Assembly: GCA_013288335.1 (NCBI GenBank)
Contig: JABDCC010000011.1
Span: 1-48,544, forward strand
DNA: 48,544 bases
From: Alphaproteobacteria bacterium
Lineage (GTDB): Bacteria > Pseudomonadota > Alphaproteobacteria > Rickettsiales > JABCZZ01
Direction: 5' to 3'
The notes under the pieces are model-generated. The model was not told the origin of the DNA, made no database searches, and worked only from the letters and a program-made list of their open reading frames with translations. Shown here piece after piece: positions 15,250 to 22,540 of the stretch. The position numbers and the translations under genes were made by a program. Position 1 is the stretch's first letter. Every line of letters begins with the position of its first letter.

Positions 15250-15747
15250 ATGACACATATCGCAGGAGTTTTTGACAGTAAAGAAGAGGCCAATGCCGCC
15301 GTTTCCAAGTTATTAAACGACGGCTTTAAAAAGGAAGATTTAAGCCTTATCGTTTCTGATAATGCCCGTCACACTATTTTTGCATCCCCCACAGATGACC
15401 AGAGCCTTCGCACAGATAAAGGTGCAGTTGCCGGGGCCTTATTTGGTGGCGCTTTGGGTGCTTTACTTGCAAGCCTGACACTGGTGGGAACTATAATCAT
15501 CCCAGGTTCGGGGTTACTGGTAGCAGGACCGCTTTTCGTTGCTTTGTCGGGCGCAGGAGCAGGTGCTATAGCAGGTAGCTTAAGTGGTGCATTAATCAGC
15601 GCTGGTTTTGCAGTAGATGATGCAAAGCGTTATGAGGAAGAAATCAGACATGGCAAGGCTGTCATTATTATTCATACGACTCAAGAAATGGCTGAAGCTG
15701 CTCGGGTTGCTTTACATAGCAGCCATGCAAAAATAAAAGCAGCCTAA
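15250..15747 (+). CDS. YflT/GsiB-type general stress protein with glycine-zipper region
   Basis: A 165-residue protein. The N-terminal alpha/beta part (about 1-48, AGVFDSKEEANAAVSKLLNDG) matches the heat-induced stress protein YflT / general stress protein 17M domain. A hydrophobic Gly/Ala-rich stretch (60-118, GALFGGALGALLASL and GAGAGAIAGSLSGAL) follows, probably two glycine-zipper-like membrane helices, then a second alpha/beta piece (120-158). GGAGACATTACC precedes the ATG. Homologues are common in stress regulons; a molecular role is not established. Confidence 0.75.
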   Translation: MTHIAGVFDSKEEANAAVSKLLNDGFKKEDLSLIVSDNARHTIFASPTDDQSLRTDKGAVAGALFGGALGALLASLTLVGTIIIPGSGLLVAGPLFVALSGAGAGAIAGSLSGALISAGFAVDDAKRYEEEIRHGKAVIIIHTTQEMAEAARVALHSSHAKIKAA

Positions 15748-15775
15748 CTTAATCTGTACCCCTAAGGATGTATTT

Positions 15776-15964
15776 ATGAAGAATAAACCAACATTTGTTC
15801 CGGAAATTATTGAACATTTAAATCCGGTAACAGAACAATTTGGAGCAGTTTCCCATGACTCAGGGCAAATGCAGATACCGGATAGCGTAAAAGAAGTTCC
15901 GCGCTTTATGTATAAATTTCTTACTGAGGCAGAACAAGCAATGTGCGACAAAGCCACAGATTAA
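15776..15964 (+). CDS. Small unknown protein, last of the stress group
   Basis: A 62-residue soluble protein (MKNKPTFVPEIIEHLNPV..., ending AEQAMCDKATD). AAGGA lies before the ATG, and the gene sits between the YflT-like gene and a clear terminator, which supports expression with that group. No family recognised. Confidence 0.55.
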   Translation: MKNKPTFVPEIIEHLNPVTEQFGAVSHDSGQMQIPDSVKEVPRFMYKFLTEAEQAMCDKATD

Positions 15965-15998
15965 ATACCTTCATATATTTTATCTGACTGTTAGCATT

Positions 15999-16040
15999 GC
16001 ACTCTCTACACGTATTCGCCGTGTCAGGAAGAGTGCTTTT
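15999..16040 (+). terminator. Rho-independent terminator of the stress-gene group
   Basis: GCACTCT (15999-16005) pairs with AGAGTGC (16030-16036), and nested ACACG (16008-16012) pairs with CGTGT (16020-16024). Four T residues follow at 16037-16040. It lies 35 bases past the 15776-15964 gene. The remainder of 16041-16227 shows no gene. Confidence 0.7.
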
Positions 16041-16227
16041 AGCACAGCCCATATAATCGCGACCTGTCAGTTATCGAATACCCAAGATAATGGCTATTTC
16101 TCCCATGACGATCATATAATTGGGATGAGAAAAGAAATGGTGACCATACGGAAATGATTTTAGCAACTCTCTCATTATCGGCCATTCAAAGCGTCCTTAG
16201 TTTTTGTTAGCCTAAACGACACCATAA

Positions 16228-16263
16228 AGAAACACACTGCCCTATACGGGTCAGTGTGTTTCT
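16228..16263 (-). terminator. Terminator of the repeat-protein gene
   Basis: AGAAACACACTG (16228-16239) and CAGTGTGTTTCT (16252-16263) form a perfect 12-pair stem with a 12-base loop. On the minus strand it begins 14 bases after the stop of the secreted repeat protein and runs into T-rich sequence (TTTCTTTATGG). Confidence 0.75.
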
Positions 16264-16277
16264 AGAAGATTTGTAAA

Positions 16278-16817
16278 TTATTTGGATTCTTCTGAATGCT
16301 CGGTTACCGTGCCATTGACGGTTTTGGTCTTGCTACTGGCCTCAGTTTTATTAAACCATCCTTTAGGCTTTGTGGTTTTTTCACTGGTAGCAACTGACGT
16401 GACGTTGCCATCGCTATCAACACTCACATCCGTCACTGTTTTGTAATAGGTATCCGTTCCGCTGCGGTCTGTATGTTTGCGGATAGTGGTCTGCGTATAA
16501 CCACCGTTGCTTTTTTCCTGAATACTTGATTCCGAGTTGTCGGTTTTTTTATTCCACATCCCTTTGGGATCAGTCACAGATTCTGTTTTTATAGTTTTAT
16601 CAATATTGCCCTTAGAATCTACGTCAACGCTTTCTGTGCCAGTGCTCGATTTATCCGTTCCATTAGGGGTGGTTTCGCTAGACTTAGTAGTGGCTTCATA
16701 GCCTCCATTTGCTTTATTTTCTATTGTAGTATTCGTAGCGGTTGCATCATCAGCATAAGCCAATGAAGCAATGCCAATCGCGGTGGTAGCAACTAATGCT
16801 CCCAATGTATTTCTCAT
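16278..16817 (-). CDS. Secreted protein with two internal repeats
   Basis: A 179-residue protein with a cleavable signal peptide (MRNTLGALVATTAIGIASLAYA, cut near 22). The mature part is Thr/Ser/Lys-rich and contains two tandem repeats of about 60 residues. Each starts NGGY.TTT-like, passes through VDSDGN or VDSKGN, and ends KPKGWFNK or DPKGMWNK. The repeats suggest a beta-rich periplasmic or surface protein. AAAGGA lies seven bases before the ATG; a longer in-frame start is less likely because it would bury the signal peptide. Family unknown. Confidence 0.65.
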   Translation of the reverse strand: MRNTLGALVATTAIGIASLAYADDATATNTTIENKANGGYEATTKSSETTPNGTDKSSTGTESVDVDSKGNIDKTIKTESVTDPKGMWNKKTDNSESSIQEKSNGGYTQTTIRKHTDRSGTDTYYKTVTDVSVDSDGNVTSVATSEKTTKPKGWFNKTEASSKTKTVNGTVTEHSEESK

Positions 16818-17076
16818 ATAAGTTCCTTTGAATGAGTGAGTTCCCATGACAATTATTGCCATGAAGTGCATGATCAATAGAGTAAAAGATATAAGGAATC
16901 GAAGGGAGTGAGTCGCTCTGAAATAATGATTTAGTAAAGACAACGGCTGGATAGGGTGCGTAATTCTATGTCTTCTCTTTCAACTCTGACGACCAATCCA
17001 AGTACCCACCTTGCTGATCAGTATATGATTCTTTGCAATCAGGAAGAAGTATATTTACTGTATGTAATTTTACTCT

Positions 17077-17226
17077 TTATCGGCGCAGTAATAAGATTAC
17101 TACGATTACCAGCAATAAGGTTCCTCCTCCGCCATATCCGAGACCCATATAACCACCGTGGTAATAGCCAAAGCCACCGCCGCCAAATAACAATATAACG
17201 AGTAGTACAATAATAAGTGGGTTCAT
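17077..17226 (-). CDS. Tiny Gly-rich membrane protein (DUF3309-like)
   Basis: A 49-residue protein reading MNPLIIVLLVILLFGGGGFG, then YYHGGYMGLGYGGGG, then TLLLVIVVILLLRR. Two short hydrophobic helices are joined by a Gly/Tyr-rich loop, as in the small DUF3309-type proteins. AAAGGAG precedes the ATG. Other reading frames over this stretch look random. Function unknown. Confidence 0.65.
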   Translation of the reverse strand: MNPLIIVLLVILLFGGGGFGYYHGGYMGLGYGGGGTLLLVIVVILLLRR

Positions 17227-17355
17227 AACGCAATTCTCCTTTGTATTGCATCAAACAATGAGCAATTGGATATAAAGAAGCTATGTGCGTTTCAATTGAG
17301 AGATTTTACGGACAGAGCAAGCCGGAGCTCTCAACAAGCCTAATACATAAAAAGC

Positions 17356-17544
17356 TTTCCCTGTTCATATTTTTAAATTCCCTGTTCCTATAATAGGGAA
17401 TTAACTTGCAACCCGCTGTAATAGTGTTTTATTGGTGGAGGCGTTGCTAAATTAAGCACAAAAAATCACAAAATTCCCTGTATTTTCCCTGATAAACAGG
17501 GAATTACTCAGAGACTGGTTCGAGTAGACTGCATCCACCACCAA
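17356..17544. repeat. CCCTGTT repeat region with a tRNA-3'-end-like tail
   Basis: The stretch carries repeated AATTCCCTG/CAGGGAATT words. AATTCCCT at 17376-17383 is mirrored by AGGGAATT at 17395-17402, and AATTCCCTG at 17472-17480 by CAGGGAATT at 17497-17505. Further TTCCCTG words lie at 17357 and 17485. A long-range pair TGGTGGA (17433-17439) and TCCACCA (17534-17540) encloses the second hairpin. The tail GGTTCGAG...ATCCACCACCA resembles a tRNA 3' end but its T-stem does not pair. No protein gene lies between 17227 and 17805. A decayed attachment site or small non-autonomous element is possible. Confidence 0.45.
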
Positions 17545-17592
17545 TTTATTTGGCATTTCCGACAAAACAAACCCATTTACTGCTAAGTTTGA

Positions 17593-17620
17593 TTGAATTT
17601 TTTGGTAATTTGTGTATAAT
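17593..17620 (+). promoter_or_regulatory. Sigma-70-type promoter
   Basis: TTGAAT (17593-17598) and TATAAT (17615-17620) are separated by 16 bases. The predicted start is near 17627, at the first base of a structured stretch, 180 bases before the desaturase gene. Confidence 0.6.
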
Positions 17621-17626
17621 AGTGTC

Positions 17627-17720
17627 AGGTAGAGTAAGTGCGATAATACGTCGCTACCTTAGGCCCCAATAAAAACAAATGGCCAAGCGTAATAAGCAGA
17701 AAACAATGCTTTAATTTTTC
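17627..17720 (+). ncRNA. Candidate small RNA or structured leader of the desaturase
   Basis: Starting at the predicted transcription start, AGGTAG (17627-17632) can pair with CTACCT (17654-17659), with GCGA/TCGC (17640-17643 and 17651-17654) inside. GGCC at 17662-17665 can pair with GGCC at 17681-17684. AAGCA (17694-17698) pairs with TGCTT (17707-17711) and is followed by AATTTTT (17713-17719), a weak intrinsic terminator. This arrangement would give an RNA of about 94 nt, or a regulatory 5' leader if readthrough reaches the desaturase. No family is recognised. Confidence 0.4.
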
Positions 17721-17805
17721 TCCCTGATAGTTCTCGCGGCCATGATTCAGATACTGAATAATGAGCTTTTATCGCATGATGAAATCAATAATGCCAAAGG
17801 ATACC

Positions 17806-18735
17806 ATGACCAAATTAAACTTAATGCCAACGCAAAAATCCGTGCAGACTTCGAAAGACTCTCTCTCGTCCATTTCAATAGGAAGGAAAATAGTTACCTT
17901 AAGCATAGTAGTTATACCCTTCGCGGGCATTGTAGCTGCCATTATCCTGTTATGGGGTCGAGGCTTTGGGGCGGTTGAGTTAGGGCTTCTTGTCAGTATG
18001 TATATACTGACGGTGCTGGGCATTACAGTGGGATTTCACCGTTTATTTACCCACCGTTCTTTTGAGACCAATCGTATCATACAGTCCATATTAGTTATTC
18101 TCGGTTCGATGGCTCTTCAGGGACCTCTCCTGAAATGGGTAGCACTGCATCGTCGCCATCACCAACACAGTGATGAACATGATGATCCACACTCGCCTTA
18201 TAATAAAGGCAGTGGCATTCTGGGTATAATACGTGGTGCCTGGCATGCTCATATCGGCTGGTTCTTTGATCCTGATCCCAAAGATCTTAATCGCTATGTT
18301 AAAGATCTTAGCAAAAGCAATCTTTTATCTAAGCTCAGTGCGCTATTTCCTTTATGGGTAGCCATTGGATTATTAATTCCTGCTCTTCTTGGGGGCTTGC
18401 TTACCGGCGGCTGGATGGGGGCGCTGCTTGGATTACTATGGGGTGGCTTAGTGCGTATCTTCCTTGTGCATCATGTAACATGGAGTATCAATTCGGTTTG
18501 TCATCTCTGGGGACGTAGCCCATTTAAAACTTCGGATCATAGCCGCAATAATTTTCTATTTGGAATTCTTGGTCTCGGAGAGGGCTGGCATAATAATCAT
18601 CACGCATTCCCCTTTTCGGCACGGCATGGACTTAAGTGGTGGCAGTTTGATGCAAGTTATTATGTTATTCGTATTCTTGCTTTGTTCGGCCTTGCTTCAA
18701 AAATCCGATTACCCGTTCCAAGCTTAGCTAGATAA
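17806..18735 (+). CDS. Acyl-CoA / fatty-acid desaturase (delta-9 type)
   Basis: A 309-residue membrane di-iron desaturase introducing a double bond into acyl chains. The three His boxes are all present: HRLFTH, HRRHH (followed by QHSDEHDDPHSP) and HNNHH (GWHNNHHAFP). Four or more membrane helices are visible. The ATG at 17806 is chosen because AAAGGA lies just upstream; in-frame ATGs from 17761 lack ribosome-binding sites. It lies behind a long structured leader with a strong promoter. The gene overlaps mutY tail to tail by 8 bases. Family members adjust membrane fluidity, often with temperature. Confidence 0.9.
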   Translation: MTKLNLMPTQKSVQTSKDSLSSISIGRKIVTLSIVVIPFAGIVAAIILLWGRGFGAVELGLLVSMYILTVLGITVGFHRLFTHRSFETNRIIQSILVILGSMALQGPLLKWVALHRRHHQHSDEHDDPHSPYNKGSGILGIIRGAWHAHIGWFFDPDPKDLNRYVKDLSKSNLLSKLSALFPLWVAIGLLIPALLGGLLTGGWMGALLGLLWGGLVRIFLVHHVTWSINSVCHLWGRSPFKTSDHSRNNFLFGILGLGEGWHNNHHAFPFSARHGLKWWQFDASYYVIRILALFGLASKIRLPVPSLAR

Positions 18736-19753
18736 ATAACCCCAGAATTTTATGATCGGCGCGGGAGAGTGGTAAAGTCTGCATTTCCTTAAGCGTCGCT
18801 CGATATAAATCGCCCGCATTTTCTTTTTCCATAGGGACGGGCAGGCTATGTACTATCGCCTGCAAGGTAAAATGACTGTAGGTTTGTTTTATCTGACCGA
18901 TAATGGAAGTTTTTTTCAGGGGATATTTTTGGTTGTTATAGACAATATATTTTGCGTCCGGTGCATATTCGGGGAATCCATAAAGCCCATGTAAGAATCT
19001 GGATTCGCGGCGCCGCACATAATAGCCACCTTTTGCATCGCGCAGAACCACAATGATACGGTGACGAATGGGTGTAGCTTTAGAAGATTTAGGAGCAGGA
19101 TAAGAAACAGGGGAGATTTTGCCTTTGCAAATCATGCTAAGCGGGCAAGTGTCGCAAGAGGGATTAAGTTTTTTGCAAATGAGTGCGCCTATATCCATCA
19201 TTGCTTGATTGTAGTTGAATGAGCTTTTCTTATCTAAAAGCCACTCTGCCTTTTTCCAAAGTATTTTATCATCGGCTTGCGTGAGGGCAAATACGCGGCA
19301 TAAAACTCGCCGCACGTTTGCTTCCATAATGGGAACAGCCTGACCATATGAAAAACAAGCGATAGCGTTGGCGGTATTGCGTCCAATACCAGGCAATTTC
19401 TGCAGTTCTTCCACTGTTTCCGGTAAAACCCCTTTGCATTGTTTTGCTGCAGCGTGCATATTGGCCGCGCGAGTGTAATAACCAAGCCCTTCCCACTGTT
19501 TTATCACCGCTTGTTTATCAGCCTGTGCAAGCTTCTTTAATGTAGGAAAAGCCTTAAGAAAAGGAGTGTAATAATGCTCCAGCACGGTTTTTACCTGTGT
19601 TTGCTGAAGCATAATTTCACTGATATAAATGGCATAAGCATCGGATGTGTTTCGCCAGGGAAGGGAGTGCCTGCCATGCGTTTCATACCAGCGTTGCAAC
19701 GCGCGGTGGAAAGCTGCTTTCTTCGCGGAAGTAGGGTTTTGCGTATATGCCAT
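18728..19753 (-). CDS. mutY: A/G-specific adenine glycosylase MutY
   Basis: A 341-residue base-excision repair enzyme that removes A mispaired with 8-oxoG. The HhH-GPD core includes Glu46 (ISEIMLQQTQV) and the hairpin LPGIGRNTANA (120-130). The 4Fe-4S ligands have the usual C-x6-C-x2-C-x5-C spacing (CKKLNPSCDTCPLSMIC). The C-terminal NUDIX-like 8-oxoG recognition domain covers about 225-341. The position of the usual catalytic Asp (DGNVxR) is Glu144 here (PIMEANVRR), a variant also remembered from some other bacterial MutYs. Start choice is uncertain: the ATG at 19753 gives a typical N-terminus, but no clear ribosome-binding site is seen there or at 19816. Confidence 0.92.
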   Translation of the reverse strand: MAYTQNPTSAKKAAFHRALQRWYETHGRHSLPWRNTSDAYAIYISEIMLQQTQVKTVLEHYYTPFLKAFPTLKKLAQADKQAVIKQWEGLGYYTRAANMHAAAKQCKGVLPETVEELQKLPGIGRNTANAIACFSYGQAVPIMEANVRRVLCRVFALTQADDKILWKKAEWLLDKKSSFNYNQAMMDIGALICKKLNPSCDTCPLSMICKGKISPVSYPAPKSSKATPIRHRIIVVLRDAKGGYYVRRRESRFLHGLYGFPEYAPDAKYIVYNNQKYPLKKTSIIGQIKQTYSHFTLQAIVHSLPVPMEKENAGDLYRATLKEMQTLPLSRADHKILGLFI

Positions 19754-19859
19754 AGGATATATTCTAAATACATTAATAAGCCATTCAATAGAGATTAACT
19801 TTATTTGGCACGGCATTTGCTCATAAGATGGATAAATGCAATTAACAAAGGGATGCCTT

Positions 19860-20468
19860 ATGACCAGTATTTCCTCATTACCAAGCAGTTATTACCAGCT
19901 TTCAGCATTACAAAATGGGGCAGCGGATAGTGGCAATGCCGGCAGCAGTAGTACAGGTGGCGCCAGTTCTTTAACACAAACATTGGTCGATGCTTTGCAA
20001 TCGGTGGATAATAGCCAGCAGCAAAACAGCAGCAATGATGCTTATTCCCTTAATTTAAGCAGCGCGGCGCAACAGCTATTGAATGGACAGCCAGCCAGTT
20101 CAAGTGCTGGAAATACAGAATTTGCTTTCAATTTAACGAGCCAGCAGCAGACGGAAATAAATGCAATAATTGAGAAATATAAAGGGCAGCCGCTCACCCA
20201 AGCTACATTCAATGAGATTCAGAATGATTTGGAAAAAGTGGGCCTTGGAGCCGATCAACTCTCTGCCAAAGATCAGATGACTTCCTTTAATCCTACTTCA
20301 ACGCTCATTGATGCACTCAACGGTAATTATAGTGATATAAGCACTGCCTCACAAATTACTACTTCGGAAAGCACCAAGGCCAATAACTACATGCAGAATA
20401 TCATTAGCCTCTGGCAATCTGCTAATAATAACGCTACAACATCGGGAAGTAGTACATCCAGCAGCTAA
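19860..20468 (+). CDS. Ser/Gln/Asn-rich protein of unknown function
   Basis: A 202-residue low-complexity protein (MTSISSLPSSYYQLSALQNG...) rich in Ser, Asn, Gln and Thr. A more ordered middle (about 85-140, LTSQQQTEINAIIEKYKGQP and LEKVGLGADQL) is flanked by disordered ends. No signal peptide or membrane helix is visible; the style recalls secreted or appendage-associated proteins. AAGGGA precedes the ATG. Its neighbour 15 bases downstream is the EF-hand lipoprotein. Confidence 0.65.
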   Translation: MTSISSLPSSYYQLSALQNGAADSGNAGSSSTGGASSLTQTLVDALQSVDNSQQQNSSNDAYSLNLSSAAQQLLNGQPASSSAGNTEFAFNLTSQQQTEINAIIEKYKGQPLTQATFNEIQNDLEKVGLGADQLSAKDQMTSFNPTSTLIDALNGNYSDISTASQITTSESTKANNYMQNIISLWQSANNNATTSGSSTSSS

Positions 20469-20483
20469 CCCGAAGCATATCTC

Positions 20484-21047
20484 ATGAAGACTTTAGGCAA
20501 TCTGGCGATTTTGATAATGTGTATTGCTGTCGTCGGCTGTTCGTCTGATAAGCATAAAAACTTGCCCCCCACATATATAATTTATAGCCCTAATGCAGAG
20601 CCGTTAAACGGTGGGCCGTTTGGGCACCCGACATGTACACAAGCTTTATCGAATTGGTTTATGCGCATGGATGTGAATCATAGTGGCAATATTACCCACG
20701 AGCAGTTTATTACCGATGCGAAATTGCAATTCGCCCGTATGGATATCGATAAAAATTCTTATCTGATGCCTGAAGAGCTTGAGCGTTACCGTGCACCGTA
20801 TCGTCAGGAATCAAGCGAGTTGCAAGAACATAAGGGGCACGGTAAAAATACCGATAAGGCTCCGGCGATCAATCCTAAGAATCTCATCGATCCAGTCATG
20901 TCAGCCGATACCAACCTTGATTTTAAGGTAACGTTTGAGGAGTTCATGGCTCAGGCGGAAAAGAACTTTGCCGAGCTTGATACCGATCATAACGGGTTAC
21001 TAAGCCAGCCCGAAATCCTTGCTAAATGCACTCCTGTGGAGAAGTGA
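20484..21047 (+). CDS. EF-hand lipoprotein
   Basis: A 187-residue lipoprotein: signal peptide with lipobox at Cys19 (VVGC). Four EF-hand loops follow: DVNHSGNITHEQ, DIDKNSYLMPEE, DTNLDFKVTFEE and DTDHNGLLSQPE. The last three have Glu at loop position 12 and should bind Ca2+; the first has Gln there and may bind weakly. The protein faces the periplasm or is surface-anchored. It ends one base before the stop of the convergent metal-sensor-like gene, so the two are neighbours but not co-transcribed. Confidence 0.85.
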   Translation: MKTLGNLAILIMCIAVVGCSSDKHKNLPPTYIIYSPNAEPLNGGPFGHPTCTQALSNWFMRMDVNHSGNITHEQFITDAKLQFARMDIDKNSYLMPEELERYRAPYRQESSELQEHKGHGKNTDKAPAINPKNLIDPVMSADTNLDFKVTFEEFMAQAEKNFAELDTDHNGLLSQPEILAKCTPVEK

Positions 21048-21048
21048 T

Positions 21049-21504
21049 TTATTGTTTTGCGGCGGGCGGCACAGTATTAGGCGAGAAATGGGATATAGTA
21101 TCCGCCAGAATGACACGTTCCTCCGGCGTAAGTTGTTTAGCCAGATCAGTCACTGATTTCGCCATCCGCAATTTCATTTTATCGTGCAGTTCGTTTATGT
21201 GTTGAAATTGTGTTGTGTATAGCGCTTCATTAAATGGATCTTTGACCAATATATCTGATGCTTCTTTTTTTGTGTTTGCGATTTGTTGTCGCGTATCATC
21301 CATATCCTTCCAGGTGGCATTCATAGTATCTTCAAATAATTTACGCTTATTTTCCGGAAGTTTTGCGGATAATTCACTGATCACCATGTGATGGTCTTCC
21401 TGCTGCTTTGTAAGATGATGGCAAAATGCGCCCAATACTACACCGATAAGCAATATATTAAGAATCAGGGAAGCAACAGTAACCGTTTTAATATGCCGCG
21501 TCAT
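21049..21504 (-). CDS. Periplasmic heavy-metal-sensor-like protein (CnrX/ZraP type)
   Basis: A 151-residue membrane-anchored periplasmic protein. The N-terminal helix (about 8-28) is followed by CHHLTKQQEDHH, a possible metal site, then a four-helix hooked-hairpin fold with LPENKRKLFEDTM and LTPEERVILADT motifs typical of the Metal_resist/CnrX/Spy group. Its ATG overlaps the stop of the anti-sigma-like gene (ATGA). Together with the ECF sigma gene upstream this gives a Cnr-like layout in which the periplasmic sensor controls sigma release. The metal is unknown. Confidence 0.75.
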   Translation of the reverse strand: MTRHIKTVTVASLILNILLIGVVLGAFCHHLTKQQEDHHMVISELSAKLPENKRKLFEDTMNATWKDMDDTRQQIANTKKEASDILVKDPFNEALYTTQFQHINELHDKMKLRMAKSVTDLAKQLTPEERVILADTISHFSPNTVPPAAKQ

Positions 21505-21908
21505 AAGTTGACTCCTTCGTCATCAGGGAATGATTGTATGGAAGCTTCACTGCTTTCTGGTATATGTGCAAATGTACCAAAACCGATTGCAAATCCAAGC
21601 AATAACATAGCAGCGATTGCTGACATTCTGACTTGTTTTAAGAATCCTGATAATTGCCAGATATTGTCAGAATATTGAACACGTGCGCGCGCAGAAGCGA
21701 TGATGCGATCAGCCAGGGTCAGAGGCATGGATTCCACCTCACACTTGAGCAGCATATTTTCAAATCGTATTTCTTCTTGGAATATGTCGCGCAAATTTGC
21801 GTCATGAAGCGCTGCTATCCCAAAAACCTGAAGGTCTTTCGGCCATTCTTCTATATCACTGCCATAACAGGCAATATATTCGCGTATTTTATTTTTATCT
21901 ATTTTCAT
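21501..21908 (-). CDS. Anti-sigma-factor-like membrane protein
   Basis: A 135-residue protein with a cytosolic N-terminal part (about 1-90; MKIDKNKIREYIACYGSDIEEW), one membrane helix (about 97-117, AIAAMLLLGFAIGFG) and a short outer tail. Position and topology are those of an anti-sigma factor: it directly follows an ECF sigma gene and precedes a periplasmic sensor. The ATG at 21908 has GAGGTG before it; a GTG at 21920 overlapping the sigma stop (GTGA) is an alternative start. Sequence similarity to known anti-sigma families is weak, so the role rests on context. Confidence 0.7.
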   Translation of the reverse strand: MKIDKNKIREYIACYGSDIEEWPKDLQVFGIAALHDANLRDIFQEEIRFENMLLKCEVESMPLTLADRIIASARARVQYSDNIWQLSGFLKQVRMSAIAAMLLLGFAIGFGTFAHIPESSEASIQSFPDDEGVNL

Positions 21909-21916
21909 ATCGCACC

Positions 21917-22540
21917 TCACGTTTCAGTCATAAATTTAAGTCGGTCTTTAAGCGTCGTCTTTGCACGCATCAAAAGCGATTGCAGTGCCTTCAGGTTAAG
22001 CCCCATTACGGTTGCGGCCTCCTGGTTGGAAAGCCCTTCGTAAAAACACAAATTAAGCGCAGTACGCTGACGATCCGGTAAAAGCTTAATCTCTTTTTCA
22101 AGTAAATCCTGTTTTTCTCCTTCAAGTAGCATTTCTTCATTAGTAAGCCGGTCATCTTCTATCTGGTGACCATCCACAAGCTGCAATGGACGCTTCTTTT
22201 TTATGGTATCAAGGCATAGATTGACCACGATACGATAAAACCATGTCGTAAAAGATGCGTTTTTATCTTGCTGCCATAAGGTTGGCTTTTCCCAGATTTT
22301 AATAAACGCATCATGCACAATATCCTCCGCTTCACCACGTTGGCCCACAAAACGATAAGCAGTGCGGTAAAACCGTGCGGTATGACGTTTTACCAGCGTG
22401 GAGAACGCTTCATGATCGCCAAGGGCTATCAACTCAAGGAGACGCGCATCATCCTCTTTCAATGCTATCGGTCTTTGTGGCAAAGAAAGTACTACAGCAT
22501 CATCATTGATCTTGCGGTGTTTGTTTAAGTTGGCCGTCAT
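21917..22540 (-). CDS. ECF RNA-polymerase sigma factor
   Basis: A 207-residue sigma-70-family ECF factor. Region 2 (about 45-105, FSTLVKRHTARFYRTAYRF and AEDIVHDAFIKIWE) and region 4 (about 145-200, LLPDRQRTALNLCFYEGLSN, then EAATVMGLNLKALQSLLMRA) are complete. The start at 22540 overlaps the 3' end of the Spy/ZraP-like gene by 38 bases; a start at 22576 is also possible. It is followed by the anti-sigma-like and CnrX-like genes. It probably directs transcription of envelope or metal-stress genes; its target promoter was not identified here. Confidence 0.92.
   Translation of the reverse strand: MTANLNKHRKINDDAVVLSLPQRPIALKEDDARLLELIALGDHEAFSTLVKRHTARFYRTAYRFVGQRGEAEDIVHDAFIKIWEKPTLWQQDKNASFTTWFYRIVVNLCLDTIKKKRPLQLVDGHQIEDDRLTNEEMLLEGEKQDLLEKEIKLLPDRQRTALNLCFYEGLSNQEAATVMGLNLKALQSLLMRAKTTLKDRLKFMTET

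Noticed and set aside
16956-17198. 80-codon open frame on the plus strand
   Set aside because: It overlaps the tiny Gly-rich membrane protein gene, which has a strong Shine-Dalgarno and a clear hydrophobic pattern.
17039-17254. 71-codon minus-strand frame rich in Arg and Trp
   Set aside because: It is an out-of-frame reading of the 49-residue Gly-rich membrane protein gene.
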